Shown piece after piece: positions 27,903 to 36,138 of a DNA stretch of 64,000 nucleotides. A model generated the notes under the pieces. The model was not told where the DNA came from and did no database searches. It was given only the letters and a program-made list of their open reading frames with translations. How positions within the stretch are numbered: the first letter of the stretch is position 1; each line of letters opens with the position of its first letter. The stretch comes from Bradyrhizobium ottawaense (GTDB lineage Bacteria > Pseudomonadota > Alphaproteobacteria > Rhizobiales > Xanthobacteraceae). A program made the translations under genes and the position numbers. The stretch is from the NCBI RefSeq assembly GCF_900099825.1, contig NZ_LT629693.1, forward strand, positions 372,001-436,000, read 5' to 3'.

Positions 27903-28853
27903 TCACACCGGCGGCGTGCCGTGGGTGTGAAACGACTCGATCGTCTTCAGCCCCCAGGCCTGGCCCTTCTTGCGTTCTTCCTCGGTCCAGACGATCGGCT
28001 TCCAGTCCGGCGCGAGGATGAGGCGGGCGCCGGCGTTGGCGACTTCGACGCGGTTGCCGCCGGGCTCATAGACATAGAGGAAGAAGGTCTGCTGGATCGC
28101 GTGCTTGTGTGGGCCGGTCTCGATGTGAACGCCGTTTTCGAGAAAGATATCGGCGGCGCGCAGGATTTCCTCGCGGCTGTCGAGCGCGTAGGTGACGTGG
28201 TGGAAGCGGCCTTTTTTGCCGTAGTGATCGCGGGTGTAGGCGAAGTCGTAGCTCTTGTTCGACATCGTCATCCACATCGCGGCTTCGGTGCCGTCGTTGA
28301 GCACGATCTGCTCGGTAAGCCGCAAACCGAGATAGTCCTCAAAGAAGATGCGGTTGGCCTTGATGTCGACCGCGAGGCAGTTGAGATGATCGAGCCGGCG
28401 GACATTGACGCCGCGGGCAGGAAACCGCTGCGCCTGGTTCTTCAACGCCGGCTTGAGCTCGGGCGGCGCCTGATACCATTCGGTTTCGTAATACAGTTCG
28501 ACGATATGACCGTCAGGGTCCCGGCAGCGGAACGTCGGCCCCTGCCCCATGTCGCCGTCGATCCAGCCGATGTCGAAGCCGGAACCCTTCAGCGCGGCAA
28601 CGCGGCGCTCCAGCGCCTGCGGGCTGCGCGCGCGCAGCGCCATGTGCTCCATGCCCGAGGTGTTCGACGCCGTCAGTTTTAGCGAATAGCGCTCGTAATC
28701 GTCCCAGCCGCGCAGGTAGACCGACTCGCCCTTGCGGCCACTGACCGTCATGCCCATGACGTCGACAAAGAACTTCAGGCTCTCGTCCGGCTTCGGCGTC
28801 AGCATTTCCATGTGGCCGAGATGGGCGAGATCGAAAATCGGCTCCGGGGTCAT
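27903..28853 (-). CDS. Extradiol ring-cleavage dioxygenase (VOC superfamily, catechol 2,3-dioxygenase-like)
   Basis: The 316-residue product has two VOC modules. The C-terminal one carries the iron ligands of type I extradiol dioxygenases: His156 (RRLDHLN), His218 (GRFHHVTY) and Glu270 (GGNRVEV). The N-terminal module (HLGHMEM) is the non-catalytic copy. Such enzymes open catechols next to the hydroxyl pair using Fe(II) and O2. The ATG at 28853 has GAGGGAA upstream. It is last in a minus-strand aromatic cluster, separated from the decarboxylase-like gene by a palindromic repeat. The ring substrate is unknown; with LigI- and GalB-like partners, a carboxylated diol is plausible. Confidence 0.88.
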   Translation of the reverse strand: MTPEPIFDLAHLGHMEMLTPKPDESLKFFVDVMGMTVSGRKGESVYLRGWDDYERYSLKLTASNTSGMEHMALRARSPQALERRVAALKGSGFDIGWIDGDMGQGPTFRCRDPDGHIVELYYETEWYQAPPELKPALKNQAQRFPARGVNVRRLDHLNCLAVDIKANRIFFEDYLGLRLTEQIVLNDGTEAAMWMTMSNKSYDFAYTRDHYGKKGRFHHVTYALDSREEILRAADIFLENGVHIETGPHKHAIQQTFFLYVYEPGGNRVEVANAGARLILAPDWKPIVWTEEERKKGQAWGLKTIESFHTHGTPPV

Positions 28854-28866
28854 GTGCGTTCCCTCT

Positions 28867-28948
28867 CGTAGGGTGGGCAAAGCGCGGCGTGCCCACCGGT
28901 TCAAGCGACATGGTGGGCACGGCGCTTTGCGCCTTTGCCCACCCTACG
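28867..28948. repeat. Palindromic intergenic repeat (GTAGGGTGGGCAAAG family)
   Basis: CGTAGGGTGGGCAAAG (28867-28882) is mirrored by CTTTGCCCACCCTACG (28933-28948), with a second inner pair (GTGCCCACC / GGTGGGCAC). It fills the gap between two codirectional catabolic genes and ends one base before the upstream gene's stop, so it may modulate read-through into the dioxygenase. Confidence 0.8.
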
Positions 28949-28949
28949 G

Positions 28950-29798
28950 TTACAGCGCACGCGTGACGTCGTCGAACAACTCATCGACCCCGAACGCGCG
29001 CGGAATCAGTTTTTGCTGCGTGCAATAGTGAATGATCAATTCCAGCGAACGCCGCATCTCGTCGGTACTGAACCGCGGCGCCGCAGGCGCAGCCGCGGCC
29101 GACGCGTCGAGCAGCCGATGCACCTCGCGCACGGCGGCGGGATCGGTGTCGGACAGCTTCTGGCTCGCCACCACCATATGGTTGATCGGCGAGACCTTGT
29201 GTTTCGCGAACCAGGCTTTCTCTTCGGCCGCGGCATCCGCGAATAGCGGCTTCAAGTCCGGGTGGTCGGATTTTTCGCCGAGCACCGCATCGAGTTCGCC
29301 GTCGATCAGCATCTGCACGACCTGCTTGCCGGCCGGCGCCCGCTTGGTGGTGTCCTTGAACTCGGCGACATGGGCTTCCTCGAACGTGACCCAGTCGATC
29401 GAATCGAGATCGACGCCATAATCATTGGCGAGGATGCCGCGCAGCCAGGCGCCGGTCGTGGTGGTGAACGAGCGGATGCCGACGCGCTTGCCGTTGAGGT
29501 CGGCGGGCTTCAGCGTGCCGTGCTTTGCATTGTACAGCGCGTAGCCATGCTGCGCCCGCGCCACCACCACATTGGGCAACAGCACCACCGGCTTGCCAAA
29601 GCTCTTCGCCATCAGAAACGTGACGATGGCCAGTTCGGAGACATCGAACGCCGCCTCGCGCACCATCGGCTTGAAACCCTTGTGCGCCGGCGAGTAGTCG
29701 GCGAAATCCAACGCAACGGAATCGGACTTGATCGCCCCACTCTTCAGGGCTGCCGTTCCCGGATAATCGCCGAGCAAGGCGCGTAGACGCGTCGCCAT
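28950..29798 (-). CDS. 4,5-dihydroxyphthalate-decarboxylase-like / substrate-binding-fold protein
   Basis: This 282-residue protein has a type II periplasmic-binding fold but no signal peptide. It resembles the Pht5 group (4,5-dihydroxyphthalate decarboxylase), which shares the fold of ABC binding proteins: FDVSELAIVTFLMAKSFGKP, then DLNGKRVGIRSFTTTTGAWL. Lack of an export signal and a catabolic setting favour an enzyme over a transporter subunit. Its ATG overlaps the galB-like stop (TGATG); a GTG one codon earlier is equally possible. Exact substrate unproven. Confidence 0.65.
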   Translation of the reverse strand: MATRLRALLGDYPGTAALKSGAIKSDSVALDFADYSPAHKGFKPMVREAAFDVSELAIVTFLMAKSFGKPVVLLPNVVVARAQHGYALYNAKHGTLKPADLNGKRVGIRSFTTTTGAWLRGILANDYGVDLDSIDWVTFEEAHVAEFKDTTKRAPAGKQVVQMLIDGELDAVLGEKSDHPDLKPLFADAAAEEKAWFAKHKVSPINHMVVASQKLSDTDPAAVREVHRLLDASAAAAPAAPRFSTDEMRRSLELIIHYCTQQKLIPRAFGVDELFDDVTRAL

Positions 29799-30523
29799 CA
29801 CGCCAGTTCCTCCACCGCCATCGGGAACAGCCGCTGATAGGCCTCGCCATAGGTCATGGCTTTGCCGGAGTTGCGTCCGCCCTGCACGCCCCGATTCAGC
29901 GCGACGCGTTCATAGTAGGCCCACAGATGCTTTTGCGCCGCGAGAATCTCGAACGTCTTGCGCTTGAGGTCCCAGACCTCGTCGATGTTGAGGATCACCT
30001 GCGGCTTGAAATTGCACTGCTCGGGCTGGTGCGGCTCGAACAGAAACACCGGCGGCGCGGCATAGGTGTACTTGGCGCCGGGCTTGTGGCCCATTGCCTG
30101 CGCCACCACCCGCGTCTCCTGGGCGAAATGCGCGGCGTTGGGATGATCGAAATTGTAGGGATCCTCCAGCGCGTGGGTCAGCACGAAGGACGGATTGAGT
30201 TCGCGGTAGATGTCGACCATGCGGTCGAAATGCGCCTCCGTCAGCCGCAGCGGGTAATCGCCGGCATCGAAGAATTCGATTTCCGCCCCCAGCATTTCCG
30301 CCGCGCGCTGCGCCTCGTCGCGCCGGCCGGCCTTGACCTTCTCCAGCGTCGCGCCCGCTTCCTTCCAGGCGAACTGGCTCTCGCCGCGCTCGCCGAACGA
30401 CAGGCACGCGATCTTGATGCGATAGCCCTTCTTGGCGTGCAGCGCGATCGCCCCGCCCGCGCGCCAGACGAAATCGCCGGGATGCGCCGTGACCACCAGG
30501 CCGGTCTTGTTCGCGTTGGTCAT
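29798..30523 (-). CDS. PIG-L family hydrolase, GalB-like 4-oxalomesaconate hydratase
   Basis: This 241-residue protein is of the PIG-L/LmbE superfamily, with metal-site motif TAHPGDFVWRAGG (AHPxD, residues 13-17) and the second site HALEDPYNFDHPNAAHF. Among characterised members, Pseudomonas GalB, which hydrates 4-oxalomesaconate in gallate breakdown, best fits length and context beside a LigI-like lactonase. De-acetylase activity is the alternative. The ATG at 30523 has a near-perfect ribosome site (GAGGAGG). The first Asp of the usual AHPDD motif is Gly here. Confidence 0.75.
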   Translation of the reverse strand: MTNANKTGLVVTAHPGDFVWRAGGAIALHAKKGYRIKIACLSFGERGESQFAWKEAGATLEKVKAGRRDEAQRAAEMLGAEIEFFDAGDYPLRLTEAHFDRMVDIYRELNPSFVLTHALEDPYNFDHPNAAHFAQETRVVAQAMGHKPGAKYTYAAPPVFLFEPHQPEQCNFKPQVILNIDEVWDLKRKTFEILAAQKHLWAYYERVALNRGVQGGRNSGKAMTYGEAYQRLFPMAVEELA

Positions 30524-30541
30524 GCATTCCTCCTCTTTTTG

Positions 30542-30636
30542 TTTGACGCGTTTTCTACCGCAGATAAGTCTACGCAATCTGCGTAAACTTGATTGTTATG
30601 CGAACCGGTGTCCACTTCGCTCGAAAACGCTATGGC
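30542..30636 (+). repeat. Dispersed repeat, GCGTTTTC/GAAAACGC family, long form
   Basis: This copy starts GTTTGACGCGTTTTCT and ends CACTTCGCTCGAAAACGCTAT. Compared with the short copies it holds about 39 extra bases with their own inverted repeat (CGCAGAT / ATCTGCG). It lies in the leader of the galB-like gene, directly after the Bug gene stop. Confidence 0.8.
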
Positions 30637-31628
30637 TATTGTTTTTCTATTCCCGCGCGATCGATCACGTCGGCCCATTTGCCGATATCGTCCTTCAATC
30701 GCCCAAGGATCTCCTCGGGAGAGCTGGCCTTGGCCTCGATGCCGAGTTCGAGCGCGCGCTGTTTCAGCTTGATATCATCGAGCACCTCGCGCAGCGCGGC
30801 GTTGAGGGTCTTGATCACGTCCGGCGGCGTGCCCTTTGGCGCAAAGATCGCATTCCAAGACCGCGCCTCGAAATCACCGCCGCCGGCTTCCTTCACCGTC
30901 GGCACCTCGGGCATGAAGCTGGTACGGACCAGTCCCGACGACGCCACCGCGGCCACCGCATGATCGGCAATGTGCGACTGCACCGACGTATAGTTCTCGA
31001 TCGCCATCTGGATATCGCCGCGCAACAGCGCGATCAGCACATCAGGCGAACTGCGGAACGGCACGATGGTGACATCGACGCCGGCGGTCGACTTGAACAG
31101 TTGCGCGGCGAGGTTCTGGGTCGAGCCGACATTGATGGTGCCGACATTGAGCGTGCCGGGTTTTGCCTTCGCCGCCGTGATGAAATCCGCCAGCGTCGCG
31201 TAGGGCGAGCCTGATTTGGTGACGAAGATGAAGTCGAAAGTGCCCATGCTGGAGACCGGAACGAAATCGGTCACCGGATTGAAGTTCAGGCTCTTGAACA
31301 GCGACACCGAAATGGCGGTACCGTTGCTCAGCAGCGCCAGCGTATAGCCGTCCGGCGGCGACGACAGCACGGCGCGGGCGGCGGTGATGCCGCCGGCGCC
31401 CGGCATGTTCTCGATGATGAAGCGCTGGCCGAGCTTTTCGCCGAGTTTTTCGGTGACGATGCGCGCCGTGACGTCGGCAACCCCGCCCGGGCCGAACGGC
31501 AGGATCAGCCGTATCGGCCGGGTCGGATAATTTTGCGCGCAGGCGGTCTGCGGCATCAGCAGCGCAGCCGCTAATGCAACCAACCCGGCGATCGATGCTT
31601 GGCGCCTGTTAATGGAAAATCCTGCCAT
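30636..31628 (-). CDS. Bug-family tripartite tricarboxylate-type substrate-binding protein
   Basis: This 330-residue periplasmic protein has an N-terminal hydrophobic export segment ending PQTACAQN. The Bug-family start is YPTRPIRLILPFGPGGVADV, followed by FIIENMPGAGGITAARAVL, the ligand-binding turn. Bug proteins bind carboxylates or aromatic acids. It begins 1 nt after the ligI-like stop, so both are coupled. No TctA/TctB membrane genes are nearby, so the permease partner must be elsewhere or the protein has a sensing role. Confidence 0.88.
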   Translation of the reverse strand: MAGFSINRRQASIAGLVALAAALLMPQTACAQNYPTRPIRLILPFGPGGVADVTARIVTEKLGEKLGQRFIIENMPGAGGITAARAVLSSPPDGYTLALLSNGTAISVSLFKSLNFNPVTDFVPVSSMGTFDFIFVTKSGSPYATLADFITAAKAKPGTLNVGTINVGSTQNLAAQLFKSTAGVDVTIVPFRSSPDVLIALLRGDIQMAIENYTSVQSHIADHAVAAVASSGLVRTSFMPEVPTVKEAGGGDFEARSWNAIFAPKGTPPDVIKTLNAALREVLDDIKLKQRALELGIEAKASSPEEILGRLKDDIGKWADVIDRAGIEKQ

Positions 31629-31629
31629 C

Positions 31630-32502
31630 TCAGAACTCGAACAGACGGGCGGGATTATCGACCAGGATCTTCTGCTGCAGCTCCGGCTCCGGCGCGAACA
31701 GCGGAATCAGATCGACGAGATCGCCGTCGTTCGGCATCGCCTTGACATTGGGATGCGGCCAGTCGGTTCCCCAGATCACGCGGTCCGGCGCGGTCTCGAT
31801 GACGCGGCGCGCGAACGGCACCGCGTCATGGAACGGCGGCCCGCCGGACGAGACGCGCTCGCAGCCGCAGACCTTGACCCAGCATTTCTCGTCGCGGCTC
31901 ATCAACTCGATCAGCGTCCGGAACGGCAGCTGATCGAGGCCGTCGGAAGCCTTGACCCGTCCCATGTGATCGATGGTGTAACGCACCGGCAGCTGTTGCA
32001 GCATCTGCGCATACTCAGGCAAATCGATCGCATCGAAATGCAGGTCGATGTGCCAGCCCAGCGGCGCCACCATCGCCACGATGCGATGGAACACCGCCAT
32101 GTCGGGCACACCGCCGAGATGGCGCACGAAGTTGAAACGGCAACCGCGAAAGCCGCCCTCGTGCAGCTCGCGCAGGCCCCGTTCGGTAATGCTGTCGTCG
32201 ATATTGGCGACCGCGCGAAAGGTGCCGTTGCTGACCGCGATGGCGTCCAGCGCCACCCGGTTGTCGGTGCCGTGCACGCTGGCATTGACGATGACGGCGC
32301 GGCCGATGCCGAGCTTCTTGTGCAGGGCCTGAAAATCTTCCAGCGGCGCGTCGGGCGGCGTGTAGGGTCGCCCCGGCGCGTAGGGATATTTGTCGCCGGG
32401 GCCGAAGATGTGCGTGTGCGCGTCACAGGCCAGCGGCGGCAGGCGAAATTTTGGCGTTCGCGTATCGGGATCGGGGCCGGGAATGGTTGGCTGCTGCATC
32501 AT
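31630..32502 (-). CDS. Amidohydrolase, LigI-like 2-pyrone-4,6-dicarboxylate lactonase
   Basis: This 290-residue TIM-barrel amidohydrolase has metal-site motif CDAHTHIFGP (His29, His31) and catalytic Asp247 in IWGTDWPHPN. The HGTDNR and RFNFVRHLGG segments fit LigI, which opens 2-pyrone-4,6-dicarboxylate to 4-oxalomesaconate in protocatechuate 4,5-cleavage. ATG at 32502; a second Met follows directly. It lies 17 nt after the TetR gene. A LigI role fits the GalB-like neighbour two genes on; other amidohydrolase-2 lactonases cannot be excluded. Confidence 0.82.
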   Translation of the reverse strand: MMQQPTIPGPDPDTRTPKFRLPPLACDAHTHIFGPGDKYPYAPGRPYTPPDAPLEDFQALHKKLGIGRAVIVNASVHGTDNRVALDAIAVSNGTFRAVANIDDSITERGLRELHEGGFRGCRFNFVRHLGGVPDMAVFHRIVAMVAPLGWHIDLHFDAIDLPEYAQMLQQLPVRYTIDHMGRVKASDGLDQLPFRTLIELMSRDEKCWVKVCGCERVSSGGPPFHDAVPFARRVIETAPDRVIWGTDWPHPNVKAMPNDGDLVDLIPLFAPEPELQQKILVDNPARLFEF

Positions 32503-32519
32503 GTGGTCTGCTGATCGCT

Positions 32520-33242
32520 TTATTTCGCGCTTGCCTGCGTTCGCGCATTTTTGCGAGGGGCAGCTTTTGCAGGCGCTGCGGTGGCGTTCGCAACGCCCGG
32601 GAGGTGGTTGACGTCGGGCGCCTGCAACGACGCCACCGTCGCCGCCACCAGTTGCTCGATCGCCTCCGCCATATCGGCGCCGTCGGCCTCGCCGCGGGAC
32701 AGCCGCGTGACCCGCTCCGGGTTGACGAGGGTGTAATACAGCGCGCCGAGCAGAAACTGCGATCGCCAGACGATCGCCGTGCGCGGCAGATGCGGCAGGC
32801 TCTGCTCGATCGCCTCGATGAAGGCGTTGGTGGTGTCGTCGAAGATTTCCGCAATAATGCGGCCGACCACCGCGTTGCCCTCCGCCGACATCACCGCCCG
32901 CAGCCGGGTGAACCGCGCCCCGCCGCCGGCAAGATCGCTGCTGGAGGAAAACGCCGGCTGCACATAAGCGCGCACAATCGCTTCCAGCCGGTCCTGCACG
33001 TCGCGCACGCGCGTCGCGGCGACCAAGAGCTCGATGCGGCGCTTGTTCATGGGGCCGCAATGCCGCTTGTAGATTTCCAGCAGCAGGCCGTCTTTGCTCT
33101 TGAAATGATAGGTGATGCTGCCGGGGTTGGCGCCCGCCTCCAGCGCGATGTCGCGGATCGACACGGCATTGAATCCGCGCGTCGAGAACAGCAGTTCCGC
33201 CGCGCTCAGGATCGCTTCGCGCATGTTGGGATTTCGCGTCAT
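32520..33242 (-). CDS. TetR family regulator of the aromatic cluster
   Basis: The product has 240 residues. The DNA-binding domain is at residues 6-53 (MREAILSAAELLFSTRGFNA; ALEAGANPGSITYHFKSKDG), followed by a helical effector domain and an Ala/Lys-rich tail. The ATG at 33242 has GGAAAG upstream and gives a normal N-terminus; the frame open to 33431 adds nothing conserved. A perfect palindrome lies just upstream. It is first in the tetR-ligI-bug transcript and is likely autoregulated, with an aromatic intermediate as the probable inducer. Confidence 0.88.
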   Translation of the reverse strand: MTRNPNMREAILSAAELLFSTRGFNAVSIRDIALEAGANPGSITYHFKSKDGLLLEIYKRHCGPMNKRRIELLVAATRVRDVQDRLEAIVRAYVQPAFSSSSDLAGGGARFTRLRAVMSAEGNAVVGRIIAEIFDDTTNAFIEAIEQSLPHLPRTAIVWRSQFLLGALYYTLVNPERVTRLSRGEADGADMAEAIEQLVAATVASLQAPDVNHLPGVANATAAPAKAAPRKNARTQASAK

Positions 33243-33265
33243 TGGATTTGCTTTCCGCGCGCTGG

Positions 33266-33285
33266 TTTTGTACGTTTGTACAAAA
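33266..33285. promoter_or_regulatory. Palindromic operator upstream of the aromatic-cluster TetR gene
   Basis: TTTTGTAC and GTACAAAA are perfect 8-bp arms around GTTT, 24-43 bp upstream of the TetR start, in the divergent region shared with the binding-protein gene at 33364. The probable ligand is that TetR protein. Confidence 0.7.
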
Positions 33286-33363
33286 TATAAGGTCTGGTCA
33301 ACAAAAATCCGGACCGGCGCGGCCGCCTCATCGCCGCGATCTGGGATGACAAGGAGTTTTGGG

Positions 33364-34164
33364 ATGCGCGGTGCCGTCGTTGCGTTGCTGATCGTTGCGG
33401 GATCGCTGGCCTGGCGCGGCGCGCCCGCCATCGCGGCCGATCCGGAACCGCGCGCGATCCTGGCGCCGACGGGCGTGTTGAGGGCCGCGCTCTATACGGG
33501 GACCCCGACCTCGATCCTGCCGGATCCGAAAGCGGGCGGCCCGCGTGGCGTCGGTTACGATCTCGGCAAGGAACTCGCCAGGCGCCTCGGCGTCCCCTAC
33601 CAGCCGGTGGTGTTTTCCAAGAACGCCGATGTCCTTGCCGCGATCAAGAATGGCACCGCCGACGTCGCCTTCACCAACAGCTCGTCGGCGGCGCGCGCCA
33701 AGGACATGGATTTCGGTCCGCCTTTCATGGACGTCGAACTCGGCTACCTCGTCCCCAAGGGGTCCATGCTGGCAACCGTCGCCGAGGTCGATGCTGCCGG
33801 ACTTCGCGTCGGCGTCACGGCGGGAAGCTCCTCGGAGGCGACCCTGACCCGCGACTTCAAGCACGCCGAAGTCGTTCGCGTCACCAACTTCGATGCCGGA
33901 ATTGAAATGATGACAACCGGCACGCTCAACGCCTATGCCACCAACAAGGCCTCGCTGTTCGAGATGGCCGAAAAACTGCCGGGATCGAAAGTGCTCGACG
34001 GCCGCTGGGGGGTCGAGCACTTTGCCGCCGCCATTCCCAAAGGACGCGACCAGGGCATGGCGTTCCTGCGGCAGTTCACAGTTGACGTGAAGTCGGAAGG
34101 GCTGGTCAACGCGGCGATCGCGCGGGCCGGTTTGCGTGGCGCCGTGACGTCGGCGGCGGAGTAG
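33364..34164 (+). CDS. Periplasmic amino-acid-type ABC substrate-binding protein
   Basis: This 266-residue protein has a signal peptide (residues 1-25, ending APAIAAD) and a type II binding fold of the SBP_bac_3 group. Motifs are VLRAALYTGTPTS, GVGYDLGKELARRLG, and GTADVAFTNSSSAARAKDMD. The ATG at 33364 follows AAGGAG; the open frame begins well upstream but lacks a signal peptide there. It is divergent from the TetR operon and followed 78 nt later by a Bug protein gene. No permease genes accompany it. Confidence 0.85.
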   Translation: MRGAVVALLIVAGSLAWRGAPAIAADPEPRAILAPTGVLRAALYTGTPTSILPDPKAGGPRGVGYDLGKELARRLGVPYQPVVFSKNADVLAAIKNGTADVAFTNSSSAARAKDMDFGPPFMDVELGYLVPKGSMLATVAEVDAAGLRVGVTAGSSSEATLTRDFKHAEVVRVTNFDAGIEMMTTGTLNAYATNKASLFEMAEKLPGSKVLDGRWGVEHFAAAIPKGRDQGMAFLRQFTVDVKSEGLVNAAIARAGLRGAVTSAAE

Positions 34165-34242
34165 CCAAAACGAGCATCGGCGCGCTCCATGCGACGCCTG
34201 AACTTGTTGAATCATCAGACTGACACAGAAGGACTTTTTGGT

Positions 34243-35220
34243 ATGTCCCATCACGGCAACATCATCCGCGGCCTGCTTGCGGCAACGATCATTTCGCTCG
34301 CCGGCGCCGGCGCAAAGGCGGAGACGTTTCCGACCAAACCGGTGCGCATCCTGGTGCCCTATGCGGCCGGCGGCGCCGTCGACGTGCTGGCGCGCACCAT
34401 CGGGCAGTCGCTGTCGAAGACCTGGGGCCAGCAGCCGGTGATCGAAAACCGCCCCGGTGCCGGCGGCATCATTGCGTCGCAGGCGCTGACGCAATCGCCG
34501 CCCGACGGTTACTCCCTGATCCTGGTGGCCAGCGGTCATCCATTGAACCAGTTCTTCTATCCAAAACTGCCCTACGACACCTTCAAGGACTTTACCGCGA
34601 TCAGCGAAGTCGCTGCCTCGCCGCTCGCGATCGTGGTGTCGAAGACCAATCCGGTCAAAAATCTCGGCGAACTGCTGGCGACCGCGCGCGAAAAACCTGA
34701 AGCGCTATCCTACGGCATGTCCGGCAACGGCACCTCGGCACATCTCGCCGGCGAGCTGCTCAACTACATGGCCAAGGTCAAAATCCTGGCCATCCCCTAC
34801 AAGGGCGGCGCGCCGGCCCTCACCGCGGTGATCGCAGGCGAAATTCCGATGAGCGTCAATCCGCTGCCGGAAGTCGTCGGCCAGCTCGACGGCGGTTCGG
34901 TGCGTGCGCTGGCCGTGACCACGGCCGCGCGCTCAAAGGCGCTGCCGGATGTGCCGACGGTCGCGGAATCCGGCCTGCCCGGTTACGACGCCTCGGTCTG
35001 GTGGGGATTTTTGGGACCCGCCGGCATGGCGCCCGACCTCGTTGCCAAGATCAACGCCGACCTCGCAACGGCGTTGAAAGACCCGGTGGTGCTGACGGCG
35101 CTTGAGAAGATGGGCGCCTCGCCGGTCGGTAGTTCACCGGCCGAGTTCGACGCCTTCATGCGCGCCGAAGCGGTGAAGTGGGAGCCGGTGCTCAAGGAAG
35201 CCAATATCAGGGTGCAGTGA
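34243..35220 (+). CDS. Bug-family tripartite tricarboxylate-type substrate-binding protein
   Basis: This 325-residue periplasmic protein has a signal peptide ending near GAGAKAE. The Bug start FPTKPVRILVPYAAGGAVDV is followed by VIENRPGAGGIIASQAL and DVPTVAESGLPGYDASVWWG, all family hallmarks. ATG at 34243 with AGAAGGA upstream. It is the second Bug gene beside the aromatic cluster, but faces the other way. A carboxylated aromatic ligand is plausible from context only. Confidence 0.9.
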   Translation: MSHHGNIIRGLLAATIISLAGAGAKAETFPTKPVRILVPYAAGGAVDVLARTIGQSLSKTWGQQPVIENRPGAGGIIASQALTQSPPDGYSLILVASGHPLNQFFYPKLPYDTFKDFTAISEVAASPLAIVVSKTNPVKNLGELLATAREKPEALSYGMSGNGTSAHLAGELLNYMAKVKILAIPYKGGAPALTAVIAGEIPMSVNPLPEVVGQLDGGSVRALAVTTAARSKALPDVPTVAESGLPGYDASVWWGFLGPAGMAPDLVAKINADLATALKDPVVLTALEKMGASPVGSSPAEFDAFMRAEAVKWEPVLKEANIRVQ

Positions 35221-35244
35221 GCCCGGTCGCCCCTTCGATCCGGT

Positions 35245-36036
35245 TCAGGCGATGGTCGGAATGAGACCGCCTTCAACCCGCAATGCGGCGCCGTTGGTCG
35301 CGGATGACAACGGACTGGCGATGTAGGTCACCATGTTGGCGACCTCCTCGGCCTCGATCATACGCTGAAGCAGCGACGACGGCCGGCTCTTGGCAAAGAA
35401 CTCGGCCTCGATCTCCGCGGCCGGCGCCTCCGGTTTATCAGACACGCTGCGCAGGAAGTCGACGATCCCTTCGGAACGCGTCGGTCCGGGCATCACGGCA
35501 TTGACGGTGACGCCGGTTCCCTTGGTGAGCCCGGCGAGGCCGCGCGAGATCGAGAGCTGCGCGCTCTTGGTCATGCCGTAGTGGATCATGTCACTGGGGA
35601 CCACGACGCCTGACTCGCTGGCGATGAAGATGATCCGGCCCCAGTTCTGTTTCAGCATCGCAGGCATATAGAAGCGCGCGAGCCGCACCCCGCTCATCAC
35701 ATTGACCTCGAAATAGCGACGCCAGTCGTCGTCGCTGGTCGCGGTGAAATCCTTGCTTTCGTAGATGCCGAGATTGTTGACGAGGATGTCGACCTGCGGA
35801 TGGGCTTTCGTGATCGCCGCCGCTCCGGCTGAGGTGGCCGCATCCGCCGCGATCCCGGAAATGTCCTTGGCGCCGGATGTCCGCAGGTTCGCGACGGCGG
35901 CGTCGAGCTTGGCGCGATCGCGGCCGGTGATGACGACCCTGGCCCCCTCCGCCGCGAGCTTGCGTGCGATTTCAAGGCCGATTCCAGCCGTCGCGCCCGT
36001 GACCAGCGCGCGTTTTCCGTTCAACTGCATGTCCAT
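35245..36036 (-). CDS. Short-chain dehydrogenase/reductase
   Basis: The 263-residue product is a classical SDR: nucleotide motif TGATAGIG (13-20), NNLG (87-90), Asn112 and active-site Ser140 or Ser142, Tyr153 and Lys157 (IHYGMTKSA). An Arg in GRDR after the second strand suggests NADP(H). Substrate unknown. The gene is divergent from a LysR regulator 102 bp away, the usual arrangement for a regulated target. Confidence 0.9.
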   Translation of the reverse strand: MDMQLNGKRALVTGATAGIGLEIARKLAAEGARVVITGRDRAKLDAAVANLRTSGAKDISGIAADAATSAGAAAITKAHPQVDILVNNLGIYESKDFTATSDDDWRRYFEVNVMSGVRLARFYMPAMLKQNWGRIIFIASESGVVVPSDMIHYGMTKSAQLSISRGLAGLTKGTGVTVNAVMPGPTRSEGIVDFLRSVSDKPEAPAAEIEAEFFAKSRPSSLLQRMIEAEEVANMVTYIASPLSSATNGAALRVEGGLIPTIA

Positions 36037-36109
36037 GGCAAACCCCTTTGATGTGCCTCATTGTGCGCAACATCTAGGGCTTGCCCGGCCGTCGACTATT
36101 TCCATATTG

Positions 36110-36126
36110 TTCATATCACTTGTGAA
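36110..36126. promoter_or_regulatory. LysR-type binding site between the SDR and LysR genes
   Basis: TTCA-N9-TGAA (36110-36126) is a 17-bp interrupted dyad in the 102-bp divergent region, 12 bp upstream of the LysR ATG. It contains the T-N11-A core typical of LysR sites. Inferred function. Confidence 0.45.
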
Positions 36127-36138
36127 CTGGAGGCATAG

